A DNA stretch of 38,992 nt from Pyropia haitanensis (taxonomy: Eukaryota; Rhodophyta; Bangiophyceae; Bangiales; Bangiaceae). Positions 9,927 to 20,971 of this stretch are shown here, piece after piece; position 1 is the first letter of the stretch; each line of letters starts with the position of its first letter. The position numbers and the translations under genes were made by a program. The stretch spans positions 1 through 38,992 of the forward strand of contig SDUX01000058.1 in NCBI GenBank assembly GCA_008729055.1, written 5' to 3'. Under the pieces are notes generated by a model that worked only from the letters and a program-made list of their open reading frames with translations, did no database searches and was not told where the DNA came from.

Positions 9927-12566
9927 TTACACCTGGGACGATAGACGCTCCTCCTCTCTTCCGACGACCCCCCCTCTTCCCGCCCTCCCCGCGACGACGG
10001 CCCAGAGGGCGAGCCACTGGCCAGCGCCGTCCCCCCTCCCCCCCCCGCCGGGGCGGTCGGGCCCGCCGCCCCCACCCGTGTCGGCCGCGTCTCCCCCCGC
10101 CGCGGCCGACGCGGGCCGCGGCGGCGGCCGCCACCGCTCCCGCGTCAATGTCCTGCTTGCACAGCGGGCAGCTCTTGTCCGTCGACAGCCACTCGCGGAT
10201 GCACGACTGGTGGTAGTGGTGGTGCATGGTAGGAAGGTCACCAGCTCCCCCGTCGCGTACTCGCACAGGCAAATGACGCAGGTGCCTCATCCTCCTCCTC
10301 CCCCTCCGCGGACCCGGCGGAGCTCGCCGCGACAATACCACCATCCGCGACCGTAAGAGTCGCGGAAGGGGTGGTGGTGGTGGTGGTGGTGGTGGTGGTA
10401 GCAAGCGGTGGACTGCTACCCGCCACGACGGCGCTGCCGCCGCTGCCCGCCGACGAGGACAGCATGCCGGGTGGTAGGGGGTGGACGGCAACGCTGCCAG
10501 CTGTGCTTCGTCGGCCGAGCGGGCGCGCCGCCATTCGCGCTCGGCGTAGGGGAGGGCAAGGCGGTAGAGGACGATGAAGAGGGGAAGGCACACACATGAG
10601 GCAAAAGCAGGCCAGGGGAAGGAACAGGAGTGCGTAGTAGATGACGGTGAGAGCCACGGCCAGGCGGTACAGGTGAGGTGCGGTCTGAGCCTACAGTGGG
10701 GGAAGGTAGGAGGACAAAGAACAAAAGGCGGTCCCACACAGCCGAGGGCACTCGATAGCGATGGGGCGCAGACGAGACCAGGCAGCACCGTGAACGTCGT
10801 GAGCATAGATGGAAAGGAAGCGCAACAAGAGCCACACCAAGCGCGTGCAAACCAACAGCGGTGCGTGCGACCTAGATGGTCAGGCTCCGCACCCGCCGAC
10901 GCCGCGCATCGCCCTACGCGTTTCGCCAGCAACCGCCAGCAGCGGTTCCCACCCAGCACACAGTCACCCCACAGCCAACAGCAGCGCGCAGACATCCCCC
11001 AGCAGCGCGCAGCACAGCCGCCCAGAAGTGCAATAGCTCGCCATCCTCTTCTGCGCTACGGACGCGTTTCCCCCACCGCAGCGAAAAAACAAACACCACA
11101 GACGAAAAAAACAAAACGTACGCATGTGCCCCCGTTGGACACCCACACGGAGCTGAGCACAAAGCAACGAGGAACCACCAGTTGATCTGGCGGAGGTACT
11201 CGCTGACGACCAGGTCCCGTCGGTCCGCCTCGCGCGCGTCGGCCTCGGCGCGGGGCCACCGTGCCGCGGGCTCCATCGCGGTCACCGGCAGCAGCGGGGG
11301 AGCCGCCCCGCTGGGGGAAGCCGCCGCCGCACCACCGCCGCCAGCCTCCTCGCCCGCCTCTTCGGCGGCCACCGTGCGTTGCGCGACCGTGCATTGTTGA
11401 TGCCTGCGGCAAGATAACAGAAAGGAAAAGATGGACAGAAGGAAGGAAAACGCGGGGAGAGGGAAATGGTAAGCATACAACACAGGGCCAAACATGCAGG
11501 AGACCATTGCGCCAGACCAGAAAACGTCACGGTACGCACCACGAGCAATACCCACAAGAAGCGTCAGCAGCAGGTTCCCACGCATGGACCACAGACAGCT
11601 GCCAGCGCGTACCACCACAAACCCAAACCAGGGCTGACGTCCCCCTGCATCAACAAACCCACCCGGCACGGGAGCCGCCCAGACGGGCAGGGCAATCCCG
11701 GCGCACAGCGCGGCCCACGAGAAGCCCTCTGCCTCCCACACCCCCGGCCCCCGCCCCATCACGACCAATCGCCCAAAGATGCCTCCCCTCCACAACAGCC
11801 CAAGCGCCTCCCATCCCAACAACCATACTGCACACAGCCGCGGGGAACCCCCCCCGCCCCCCCCACCCCCCTAAAAAAACGTACGCATCGCGCTGAGCAC
11901 AATCGTCGCGAGCTGTAGCACAATCAGCACGAGCAGCCACGGCCGCAGCGGACGGTCACACGGCGCGCCCTGGCTGACGACCAGCACACCCACCTCGGCA
12001 GCCACCTCGGCCGACACGAGCGCGAGCGTCAGCAGCAGGCTCGCCGGGTGCAGGTCCCGTCGCACCTGCTCCGCCACGTTGGACCGCACCCGCGTGCTCT
12101 CCCGGTGCACAAACCCACCCGCGGGGCGGGGGGCGCCGCCGCCGCCGCCACCCCCACCGCCGCCGCCACCACCACCGCCGCCGCCACTGGCGCCACGCGC
12201 GGAACGACCCGCCGCCGCTGCCCTCCCCCCCCCCGCTGCCGGCGCGGCCACCGCGGGCCGCTTCCCCCCCAGCCGACGCGCCGGCGCCTAGCCTCCCCGA
12301 CGGTGCCGCCGTCGACGACAGCGCCTGCCGGCCGCCCCCCCCTCCACGGTCACCACTGCTGCCGCCGCCCCCGTCGAGCGGCGACGGGGTGCCACCGCCG
12401 CCGGCGGCACCTCCCACAGCAGCAGCACCAGCGGCAGCGGCGGCGGCAGCGGCGACGGCAGCCGACGCAGGGGCAGGGGCGTCCCCCCCGCCCTGCCCCC
12501 GCCGGGCGGGCCGCCTGGCAGCCGCGCGTAGCCGACGAGCGGCACCCGCGACGGCGCGTCGGCCAT
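9927..12566 (-). CDS. Membrane-anchored RING-H2 E3 ubiquitin ligase, three exons
   Basis: The architecture matches the plant At1g12760-like group: an Arg-rich N-part, several transmembrane helices, then a RING-H2 that recruits E2-ubiquitin. Exon 1 (12566-11885) starts MADAPSRVPLVGYARLPGG, passes a poly-Gly tract and has two hydrophobic helices (SLLLTLALVSAEVAAEVGVL and PWLLVLIVLQLATIVLSAMR) before a GTACGTTT donor. Exon 2 (11403-11122) holds RDLVVSEYLRQINWWFLVAL and ends at another GTACGTTT donor. Exon 3 starts at 10690 after CACTGTAG and encodes LTVIYYALLFLPLACFCLMC, a poly-Thr tract (10399-10369) and an acidic GEEEDE. The RING (10280-10159) reads CVICLCEYATGELVTFLPC, then MHHHYHQSCIREWLSTDKSC and PLC. 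One-base frame breaks occur in exon 1, at the end of exon 2 and inside the RING. The C-terminus beyond DIDAGA is unresolved, so 9927 is approximate. The gene converges on the aminopeptidase and diverges from the carotenoid oxygenase. Confidence 0.75.
10369..10399. repeat. GGT microsatellite encoding poly-Thr
   Basis: About ten GGT/ACC triplets inside exon 3 of the RING ligase, read as a run of threonines between the membrane part and the RING. Confidence 0.85.
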
Positions 12567-13909
12567 GGTGCGCGCACCCTGGCGGGTGCGGCGGCGCGCG
12601 CCGCCCGCGCCGCGCGGCGGTCACAAGCGACGGAGCGGCGACCTGCCGTGTCGGGCTACCGGATCCGGCGCGCCCACCCGCCACCCCCGCAGGGTCCACA
12701 CCCCACCCTCTCCACCCCCTCGGACCCCTCCCCTCCCCCGCTCCTGCCACGGGTCGTTGCAAGACTGCCCCACCCCCGCCGCTGCCACCACCACCGCTGC
12801 CACCGCCGCTGCCACCAGCGGCCGTCGCCACCACCGCCACCGTCGTCACCGTCGCCACCGTCGCCGCCGTCGCCGCCGCCGCCGCCACCGCCGTCACCGC
12901 CGTCACCACGAGCTGCTACCCCGGACGCGGCCGTCCGCCGCCCGCGGCGCGTGCCGCCGTCTGTCAAGCCCGCGTGCGTGCTGCCGCCGCCGCCCGGGGG
13001 TGGGCGCGCATGCCGGCGCGCCCGCCGCGGGGACCGGGCCGCCGTCAAAGGGGGCAGCGGAGAGGGGGGGGAGGGGGGGGAAGTGGAGGGGAGCGGGTGC
13101 TCCCCACGACGCCGCGGGGCGTCGGCGTCGAGCGGCTGCCAGCGGACGGCGCCAGTCGCCAGCCCAACGCTACGTGGATGGCGTGCGCACGCCGGGCCTT
13201 GTCAAGTCACCAGTGCGCTGGCGGAGGGGAGCCCCTCGGGCGGCAGCGGCCCAGAGGTTGGTACATGTACACGTAGTTGGCGGCCACCCGAGCACAAGAC
13301 ATACATTGGCGGTACACCCATGTCAAAGTACATTTCGATCTATGCCCATTGCGCCAGGTAACGTGAACTATACCAGTCAGATACGTGGTGTCTGCAATAA
13401 GCACCACGGCTCTGGGCGTTTTCGCGCACGCGCTGACGCGTTCAGTACTGATCTGGAACCACCAGGGCCCGGACGTGAGGTGGAGAGCGGCGGACGAAGC
13501 GCAGTCTCATATGGCAGTCGGTGCGGGTCAGCAGACTCGTCTTGTCGACCAACTGAACCAAGATGGCCTACCCTCGAGTGCCTGCGCCGTGCCGGCGTCG
13601 CACGAGTGACGCGTGCAACTGCGCGGTGCGAACAGTACCGCGACTCCTGTTGAGCGCTCACCTTGCCGTGGGAACCTTCCAGCGCCTGCTGGTGTGACAG
13701 GCACCGTCACTACGCTCTTGTCGCTGCGGCGCCGCCAACCTCTTCTGCCCTCCGCTGCAGCCTCCACGGTGCCGGTAGAGACCCCGCCTGCACCTGCGGC
13801 GGACGGCACCTCCTACGGCTGCCGGCTCTGTTGTCGTTTGCTCCGTCCAGACGAGCTTCTGCTCACCCAGTCCTGCTCGGTGACCTGGCAGCGGGTGACG
13901 CTCCCAAGA
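12567..13909. other. Divergent intergenic region between RING ligase and carotenoid oxygenase
   Basis: No gene supported. It holds low-complexity triplet DNA at 12770-12912 and a more balanced stretch at 13255-13660 that probably contains the promoter of the plus-strand oxygenase. The frame of that oxygenase is open upstream to 13613, but no ATG lies in it before 13910. Confidence 0.45.
12770..12912. repeat. CCGCCA/CCGTCG imperfect microsatellite
   Basis: An array of CCACCG, CCGTCA and CCGTCG hexamers and related triplets. It gives spurious open frames on both strands. Confidence 0.8.
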
Positions 13910-16144
13910 ATGGAGTCCTCCCCGCCCGTCGCCTTTGTGACGGGCCCCATCTTCTTTGGCTCCGGTGCCCTTGTCGGCCGTCCGCCCCTGGCGGCGGCGG
14001 CCGCCCGCCGTGCCGTCCCCGCCGGTCGGTGGGAGCGGCCGGCGACGGCCATGGTCGTGGCGCCCGACGGAGGCGGCGGTAGGGGCGGCGACGATGGTGC
14101 AGCAACGGCCGCCGCGACCGCGTCGCCGGTGGCGGCGTCTGTCGCGGCGGCGGGTGGCCGCGCCGCCCCCTCCCCCGTGTCGCGTCGGCAGTGGGACGCG
14201 TCCCGGCCGCAGGCGGTGCCCTTCTCCATCTCGGCCCTCATGGCGGCCTACTTCACATCTGCCCCCGCCGAGTACTCGCCAACGGAGCTTCATGTCGTGG
14301 CGGGCGCCATCCCGGCCGGCCTCGTCGGCACCCTCCTCCGCAACGGCCCGGGAAAGTGTCACGTCAACCCCGACGCAGTGGCGCCCGAGGAGCCCTACAT
14401 ACTGCCTTTTGACGGCGACGGCATGATCCACCGATTCGTCTTTACTCCCGACGGGCGTGCCGTCTACGCCAACGCGTTTGTTCGCACCGATGGGTATGTA
14501 GCGGAGCTGGCGGCGGGGCGCGTCCTCTACCGTGGGACTTTTGGCACGCAGCGGCCCGCCGGGCTGCGGGTGCCCACCCCATGGGGGCCTGTGGATATGG
14601 CCAACGCTGGCGACACGACAGTCAAAAACACCGCCAATACCAACGTAGTGGCCCACGGCGGCAAGGTGCTGGCGCTGTGGGAAGGCGCACCACCCGTGGC
14701 CTTGGACGGGCGGACGCTCGAGACGCTCGGGCCCGACTCGCTCGGCGGCCTGCTCGCCACCCCACCGGGAGCCATGGTTTCGACGACCGGCATGCGGGTG
14801 CTGGACCGGCTGCTGGGCATGGGCGCCGACGCGCTATGCGCGCACCCGCGGCCGGCGCCGGTGGTGGGCGGCGGCGGCGCCCGCCGGATGATGGCGTTTG
14901 GCGTCAAGCCGCTGGTGGGTGGCGGTGGCAGCCTCTCGCCTTCTGCCTTCCGCGTGACCATTTACGAGTTTGACGAAGGCAGCTGGGTGCCGTCGACGGG
15001 GGAGGTACCGGCGACGGTGGCGGCCGAGCCGGTTACGGCCGAGCCGGTGGCGGCGGCTAAGCGGGCGGCCGTCGCCGGGTCTCCCGCCTCTTCCCGTCGT
15101 CCTCCCCGTGCTGTTACGCGTGATCGCTCTGCGGACGCCTCCCCCCCCCCCGGCGTGACAACAGTGGACGTCACCTCTGGGGGATTCACGCTTGTCCACG
15201 ACGCCATCGCAACAAACAACTACTACGTCCTCGTCGCGCCGCCGCTAGAGATGGACGTGGGCGCGTTTTTGCGCGGCACCGCCACCGCGGGGGCGGCCAT
15301 GTCGCTTGCGCCCCACTCCGAGCCGACCGCGCTCTACCTCGTCCCGCGCCCCGGGAGCGCGGCGGCCGCGGCTGGCGTCGGCACGACCGTCCGGTACTTG
15401 GTCAATGGGTTTGCGTTTCACCACGCCAACGCGTACGAGGCGGAGGGGGAGCTGGTGGTCGACTCGTTCGTGGCGCCCGACTTTTTGGGGTCCCGCCTCG
15501 CCACCGCCGACTACTCGAACGTCGACTATGACGCGATGCGGCCGACGCCGCTGCTGCGGTACCGTGTGCCACTGCCGCGGATGCCAGGCGGCGGCGGGTC
15601 GGCGCCGCGGCCGCCATTGCGGCCGGCAACCGCCGCGGCGGGGATGAGCAAGGCCAACCCCGCGGCTGGGGAGGTGTTGAGCCGCCCCGGCCGCTCGGGG
15701 GACTTTCCGACCATCCACCCCGCAGTCGCCGGCCGCCCGTACCGCTACGCCTACCACGCGTTGTCTCACATGTGGGGAGATGGGGATGAGGGTCCCGTTC
15801 GGTCCTACGCCTTGGGCGGGCTGGCGCGCACCGACGTGACGGGGGGCGGGGATGACGCTGAGTGGTGGGCGGGACCGTCGACTATTGTGGGGGAGCCCGT
15901 CTTTGTGGCCCGTGATACCTCAAGGGCGGCTTACGCGGTGCCGCCACGGCCACCAGGGGCGGCCGAGGAGGTGGAAGGGGATGGGTGGGTGTTGTCGCTG
16001 TGCTATGACGGCACCCGGCGGGCGTCGGTGCTTCACATCTTGGAAGCGGACGACCTCGCGGCGGGGCCGGTTTGTACCCTGCAGCTGCCCGCGGTCATGC
16101 CCATGACTATCCACGGGACTTGGACGCCAGACCAGCTGCTCTAG
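13910..16144 (+). CDS. Carotenoid cleavage oxygenase (CCD/RPE65 family), plastid-targeted
   Basis: Non-haem Fe(II) enzyme that splits a double bond of a carotenoid or apocarotenoid with O2, giving aldehydes or ketones. 744 residues in one uninterrupted exon. All four iron-binding histidines are visible in their family contexts: H312 (CAHPRP), H430 (LVHDAIATNNYYVL), H504 (FAFHHANAYEAEGE) and H735 (MTIHGTWTPDQLL, at the C-terminus). Other family landmarks are GTLLRNGPG, PFDGDGMIHRFVF, NTANTNVVAHGG and LALWEGAPP. The ATG at 13910 is the first in frame and gives MESSPPVAFVTGPIFFG, whose AFV and following Ala/Arg-rich ~75 residues look like a transit peptide. The length exceeds the usual 480-600 residues through this leader and a Pro/Ala/Ser insert near residues 360-420. 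The substrate (full-length carotenoid versus apocarotenal) cannot be told from the sequence. The clean frame contrasts with the broken neighbours. Confidence 0.9.
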   Translation: MESSPPVAFVTGPIFFGSGALVGRPPLAAAAARRAVPAGRWERPATAMVVAPDGGGGRGGDDGAATAAATASPVAASVAAAGGRAAPSPVSRRQWDASRPQAVPFSISALMAAYFTSAPAEYSPTELHVVAGAIPAGLVGTLLRNGPGKCHVNPDAVAPEEPYILPFDGDGMIHRFVFTPDGRAVYANAFVRTDGYVAELAAGRVLYRGTFGTQRPAGLRVPTPWGPVDMANAGDTTVKNTANTNVVAHGGKVLALWEGAPPVALDGRTLETLGPDSLGGLLATPPGAMVSTTGMRVLDRLLGMGADALCAHPRPAPVVGGGGARRMMAFGVKPLVGGGGSLSPSAFRVTIYEFDEGSWVPSTGEVPATVAAEPVTAEPVAAAKRAAVAGSPASSRRPPRAVTRDRSADASPPPGVTTVDVTSGGFTLVHDAIATNNYYVLVAPPLEMDVGAFLRGTATAGAAMSLAPHSEPTALYLVPRPGSAAAAAGVGTTVRYLVNGFAFHHANAYEAEGELVVDSFVAPDFLGSRLATADYSNVDYDAMRPTPLLRYRVPLPRMPGGGGSAPRPPLRPATAAAGMSKANPAAGEVLSRPGRSGDFPTIHPAVAGRPYRYAYHALSHMWGDGDEGPVRSYALGGLARTDVTGGGDDAEWWAGPSTIVGEPVFVARDTSRAAYAVPPRPPGAAEEVEGDGWVLSLCYDGTRRASVLHILEADDLAAGPVCTLQLPAVMPMTIHGTWTPDQLL

Positions 16145-16315
16145 GTGGGACTGGGGGGGATGCGTGTGATGTGGAGTCAATCTGCGAGATGTGATGTTTC
16201 ATACGTACATGTGGAAGGGTGGAACGTGAAGTTGCTTGTCGTTATCTACTGCCTGTCGCTGGTGCTCATCGTGGTTGGCCGGCGCAACGAATTTCACGGC
16301 AAAAACGATGCGCAA

Positions 16316-16389
16316 TGATGACGGCGAGATTCGAACTCGCGCCTCGAAAGACCAGTGCCTTAAACTGGCGCCTTGGATCGCTTTAGCTA
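16316..16389 (-). tRNA. tRNA-Leu(AAG)-like 3' part at array edge, lacks a matching 5' acceptor strand
   Basis: On the minus strand there is a 5-bp anticodon stem CCAGT/ACTGG around loop TTAAGGC (anticodon AAG, 16361-16359), a class II variable arm, and a T arm GCGAG-TTCGAAT-CTCGC (16340-16324). The acceptor 3' strand is CGTCATC with discriminator A at 16316. The seven bases before the D arm (16396-16390) do not pair with CGTCATC, and the D loop lacks the GG pair, so the 5' end is not a normal tRNA. A T5 tract, a possible Pol III terminator, follows within 20 nt at its 3' side. Confidence 0.75.
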
Positions 16390-16425
16390 AGAGACGGCAA
16401 GTCCCACGACCTACTCCCTCGGGGA

Positions 16426-16455
16426 TGGAGAGGGGGTAACCCCCCCCCCACTCCA
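16426..16455 (-). other. 3'UTR hairpin of unit 1
   Basis: Directly after the ORF2 stop, TGGAG + G run can pair with C run + CTCCA. The same hairpin sits at the same place in units 2 and 3 and could be the 3' end recognised by the reverse transcriptase. Confidence 0.6.
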
Positions 16456-19400
16456 CTACTCACCGATTCGGGCCAAGCCCGCAGTCAATCCCACACCATT
16501 CAAAGTAGCCCGCCCCCCCACCGGCGCGCTCCCACAACCAAAGCAACGGGCGTAGCCATTGGCCACGCCCCACGCGTGCGACCGCCAGATGGCGACCGAC
16601 ACGTCACGCATCAGGCGCCCGCGCACCGCCGCCAAGTGCGGACCGCCAAGGGCGTCCCGCACCCAGCGGTCGGTGGCGGGGCCGACGCGGCCGTACGCCT
16701 CCCACACCAGTGGGGCGAACGCGTGCGGCGGCGTGGCGGGCGGAAGCGCGGGAGTGTACTTGGCCACCTTGGCCGCCTCCCGCGCCGCGCCCGCCACCAC
16801 CCGCAGTGGGGCGTCGGCCACCCGCGCGGTGACCTCCCGCGCCAGGGGGGACGCCACCGAGACGTCCCCCCACGTCACCCGCCCGCTGGCGCGGTGGCGG
16901 GCGCGGAGGTCGGGGCGCAGCCCGCCGCCCGTCCCGTCCAGCGCGCGCTCCACCACCACGTCCGCCCACGCGTCCGCGCGCTCCAGCGCCGCGGCCACCA
17001 GCCCCACAATCCGGTGGTGGAGCGCGGTGGCGCGCGGCGCCTGCAGCGGGCACCCAACCACAAAGTGGTGGCCCGCCGCGTCCACGTCGCCGCCGCAGCG
17101 ACAGCGCGGCGGCGGCGGCGTCGAGCGGGGAGGGGCGCCCAACCACAGGCGCACCGCGACGCGCATGGCGGCGCCAGGTATGGCGGCGCCGCCCACCCCC
17201 TCCGTCGGCAGGGCGGCCAGCCACAGCGCCGCGCGGTGGCCTTGGCACGCGGCGAGGCCCGCCCGCCCCCACTGCGGTAGCTCGCGGTAGAGGCGGGCAC
17301 GCCTCGCCGCGTGCGCGGCACACGACAGCTCGCGCTGCGTGACCGCCTCCTCCCCCTCCAGCAGCCGCCGCCAGGACGGCGGCGGCGAGTGCGGCCCCGC
17401 GTGGTGTGGGGCGTCAGCCCGACGTGAGCAGGTCACGTCGGGGCCGCACTCGGGGAAGGAGAGGGGGGGCGACAGAGAGTGGGGGGGGGGAGGTCGCCGG
17501 CGGCGCCGCCCGCGCGGCCAGCCGTCGCCCGGTGAGGCGGTCGGCCCGCCTCGCGCGGCGGGGCCGCCCAGAGCAGCCCCGTGTCGGGTGCCGCGGCGTG
17601 CGCCGCGACCGCCGCGTGCAGCTCCAGCAGGGAGCTGCACAGCGCGGCCACGCCCGCCGGCGGTGGAGGCGGCGGAGCGGCCGGGGCAGCCGGGGGCGAG
17701 GCCGCGTCGTCGGCCTCGTCCGGCGACGGCTCGACGCGGATGCGCCGGAGACGGCGCACCCCGGCCATGGCGTCCCCGGCCGGCGGCGGCAGTGCCGCCG
17801 GCGGGTCCACCGCCAGCGACGCCGGAACGCCGCCGGCCACACGCGGGGGGCCGCCCGCCGCCGGCGCGGCAGGCGTGTCGACCCTCGCGCGGGAGGTGCG
17901 GGGGCGGCCGGGTGGCGGCGCGCGCGGGCGGGAAGCCGGCGGCGGGGGGTCAAACAAATGCCGCCGCCGCGCAGCACCGCGGGGCGCAGGCGGCGGCCGG
18001 GACGGCACAGCCGCCGCTGGGGCGGCGCGTGCGGTCTTGGCGGCCATCCCCCGTGCGCGGTCGGGCGCCGCCCGGCCGGCGGTGGGGAGCGCCGGCGGCA
18101 GCGGGCGCGTCGCTGCCACTGCGCCGGCGGCGGGCGCGGCGTCCGCGTCGTCCGCCGCCGGCAGCCGCAACAGACTGTCGCCGAGTGCGCGCAGGGCGGG
18201 CGAGTACGCCCGCCCCGCGCGCAGCGCGTCCACCCACGACGCCAGCGCGGCGGCCGGCGTCACGAGCGTGCGCCCGCCGATCCCCAGCCCCCCCATGGCG
18301 GGAGGGAGCGCCGCGCGCGCCGCAATGGCGTCGCGCGTGGCGGGCGTGTCGACCGCGTCGGTCAGCAGGCCCAACAGGGCCTGCTTCGCGTCGCGGTCGA
18401 CGGCGCCCGCCAGCCGTGCGCCCCACACCAGTGGCAGCGCCCGCAGCCAGTAGTTGGGGCGGGGGCCGGCACACAGGCGCAGCAGCAGCAGCTGCGCCTG
18501 CAGCGCCGAGGCGGGCAGCGCCGCGATAGCGCGGCACAGCCCCGCCTGCTCCGCCGCCAGCCGGTCCACGCCCGCAGCGACAAACGCGTCCGCCCCGAGG
18601 GGGACGGAGAACTGCGTGGTCCCCCCCACCGCCCATTGCGCCGGCCAGCCGGCCGGCGCCGGCGCGCCGGCCGGCGACCAGCCGACGCTCTTGGCCGGCG
18701 CCAGCTCGGCGTCGACGGCCGCCCCGACGGACGCGGCGGCGCCGACGAGGCGCTGCAGGTGAGCAGGGGGGCCGGCCGCGACCACGTCGTCGTGGAAGGC
18801 GCGGATGAGCAGCGTCGGCTGGGCGGCGCGCAGCCGCTCCAGCACCAGCCACAGGCCCGCCGCGTGCAGCAGCGGGCCGAGAGGGTCGCCCTGCTGGGCG
18901 CCCCGCTCGGCCCGCAGCCACAAGCGCGCGGGCGGTGTGGCCAGTGCGGGGGCGGACGCAGCACCGGCAGCAGCCCATCCGTCGCCGCCGCCACCGGCGG
19001 CCGCGTCGTCAGCCGCACCCGCGCGGCGGCCGCTGACGTCCTCTGCTGGCACGGCCCCTCCCCCGCCGTGGACGCGCGTGCCTGGCTCGGGCGGCGGGGG
19101 GGGTCCAGCCCCGTCCGCCGCCCAGCCGTATACGCACGGCCCCCCCCCGCCGTAGGCCCACGAGAGGTACGGGCCTACGAGGGGGAGGGCGCGGCACAGC
19201 ACCGCGTCCGCCGCCGCGCGCGACACCAGGTTGAAGGCGTTGCGGTAGTCCAATTGGACTACCGCATGCCCGGGGTGTTGGGCAGTGTGGGCCTCCAGCT
19301 CGTGGAGCAAGCGCTCGCACGCGCTGGAGACCCCCACCCCCTGCTGCGTCGGCGCCAGCAGGCGCGCCGCCGCCCCGCGCACAGTGCGCGCCAGGGCGGC

Positions 19401-20701
19401 CGCGGCCAGCTTGCGGAGCACCTCCGGCATCCCGATGGGCCGGAGGCGGGGCAGACCGTCCTCCCCTAGCCCGCCAGGCTTGGCCAGCAGGAGGAGGTCT
19501 GCCCCCGCCAGCGCGTGCGTGGCGGCTCGGGGGACGCGCGCCACGGCGGCGTCCCCCGCCAACAGCAGCACCACCCCCACCAGCGAGTCCCTCCCCTCCT
19601 CCCCCAGCGCCCACAGGTGCTCCGTCCGGAGACCGGACGGGCCGGGGGAGGAGCCGCGCGGCGCCGCCCGGATGGCGTCCACCGCGGCGGCACGGGTGAC
19701 GGCGGTGGGCACGTCACCCGCCTCGCCAAACGCCGCCGCCCGCGACAGCTCGGCCGGGAAGGCCGCCTCGACAGAGGCCGCCGTCGCCAGGCCGGCCGTC
19801 GCGGGCGGGAAGAGCGTGCGCGCCTTTGCCCACACGGCGGGCGTCTGCGGCGCGGGCGGGTTGGCCGTCAGGGCGCGGGCAGCCGCGCCCAGACGACCGG
19901 CGCGCACAAGCCGCAGCGCCCGCCGCTGGGCGGCCGTCGTCTCGCCGCTCGTGGCCGTCCGTGCCGGCCGGCCGCCGTCGCGGCGGACGGGCGCACGTCG
20001 CCCGCCGGGGCGCCACACTCCCGCGTCGCGGTCGGCGAGGGCAGCGGCAAAGTCGCCGCCCAGCACCGCCGCCGCGCGCGCCGCGTGCGACAGGGCGGGC
20101 GCCGATTCGCCATCGGGCGCGGCGGTGGCCGGCGCGTGCAGCAGCAGCGACGGCAGCAGCAGCAGCCACAGCCACGCCGCCTGCCGCGCCGGCTCCCGCC
20201 GCGCCCAGTCGAGCGCCTCGGCGGCCAGTGCCCGCCACGGCGCCAGCAGTGCGGACGGCACGTGCGGCACCGTGCGGGCGCCGGACGCCGTCAGCGGCGC
20301 CCACGACGCGCCAGGCGGGGCGGCGCGCAGCAGGAACGCGTCGCGCGCGCGCGCCCAGGCGGCGTGGTCGACCGTGAAGAGGTCGGCTCGCCTGGGCGCG
20401 CGCACGTCCGCCCCCCGCGCTCTCGCCGCCCTCGTCGCCGCGGCCACCGCCGCCGCCATGTGAGGCACCACCCACACACGGGCAGCCCTCAACGTACTGG
20501 TGCCGGTGTCAGCAACCCGTGCAAGCCAATGAGGATGCCGGGCGCGGGGAAGGTGACGGGTGGGATGACGGTGATGGGGGTGGGGAAGAGGATGGGCGTG
20601 ACGTCGGTGAGGGTCGAGGGGGTCGAAGGTACAGGAGGTCTTTGTGTCTCTGTCTGTGGTTGTTCCCCCGAGGTCTCTCCCGGTGGCGCCCACACTCACG
20701 C

Positions 20702-20709
20702 ATTATATA
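20702..20709 (-). promoter_or_regulatory. TATA motif in the solo LTR
   Basis: TATATAAT on the minus strand, about 245 bp before the LTR end and pointing into the remaining ORF2 of unit 1. It fits the U3 region of an LTR; activity is unproven. Confidence 0.45.
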
Positions 20710-20777
20710 CCCCCAGGGGGGCACCCAGGGTGCCCCAAAGCATGCGATTGCCCGTCGTGCCGGTGGACGGCACCAAA

Positions 20778-20817
20778 GCTCTCAAAACAAAGCATGGGCT
20801 CTCAGAACAAAGCAAGG
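20778..20817. repeat. 20-bp tandem near-duplication in the LTR
   Basis: Two adjacent 20-mers, GCTCTCAAAACAAAGCATGG and GCTCTCAGAACAAAGCAAGG, differ at two positions. Confidence 0.8.
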
Positions 20818-20915
20818 GTGGGCGTGTGCGCCCCAAGGCGCCCCACCAGAAAGCCCCAAACGGGGGGGGGACGGTGTGCGGCGCTCGTAGCGCCGCGCGG
20901 CTGGCCCCACGCGCC

Positions 20916-20971
20916 ATTCGACCCGAAAAGCCTCAGAGGCGTGTAAGCAGACGCCAGTCTTCGGGTCGAAT
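20916..20971. repeat. Perfect 12-bp inverted repeat (hairpin) in the LTR
   Basis: ATTCGACCCGAA at 20916-20927 is the reverse complement of TTCGGGTCGAAT at 20960-20971, with a 32-nt loop. In an LTR it could structure the R or U5 RNA. Confidence 0.75.

Noticed and set aside
16316..16460. A circularly permuted or intron-containing tRNA-Leu, as known in some red algae
   Set aside because: No GATGACG (the required 5' acceptor strand) lies on the minus strand within the flanking few hundred bases on either side in any unit.
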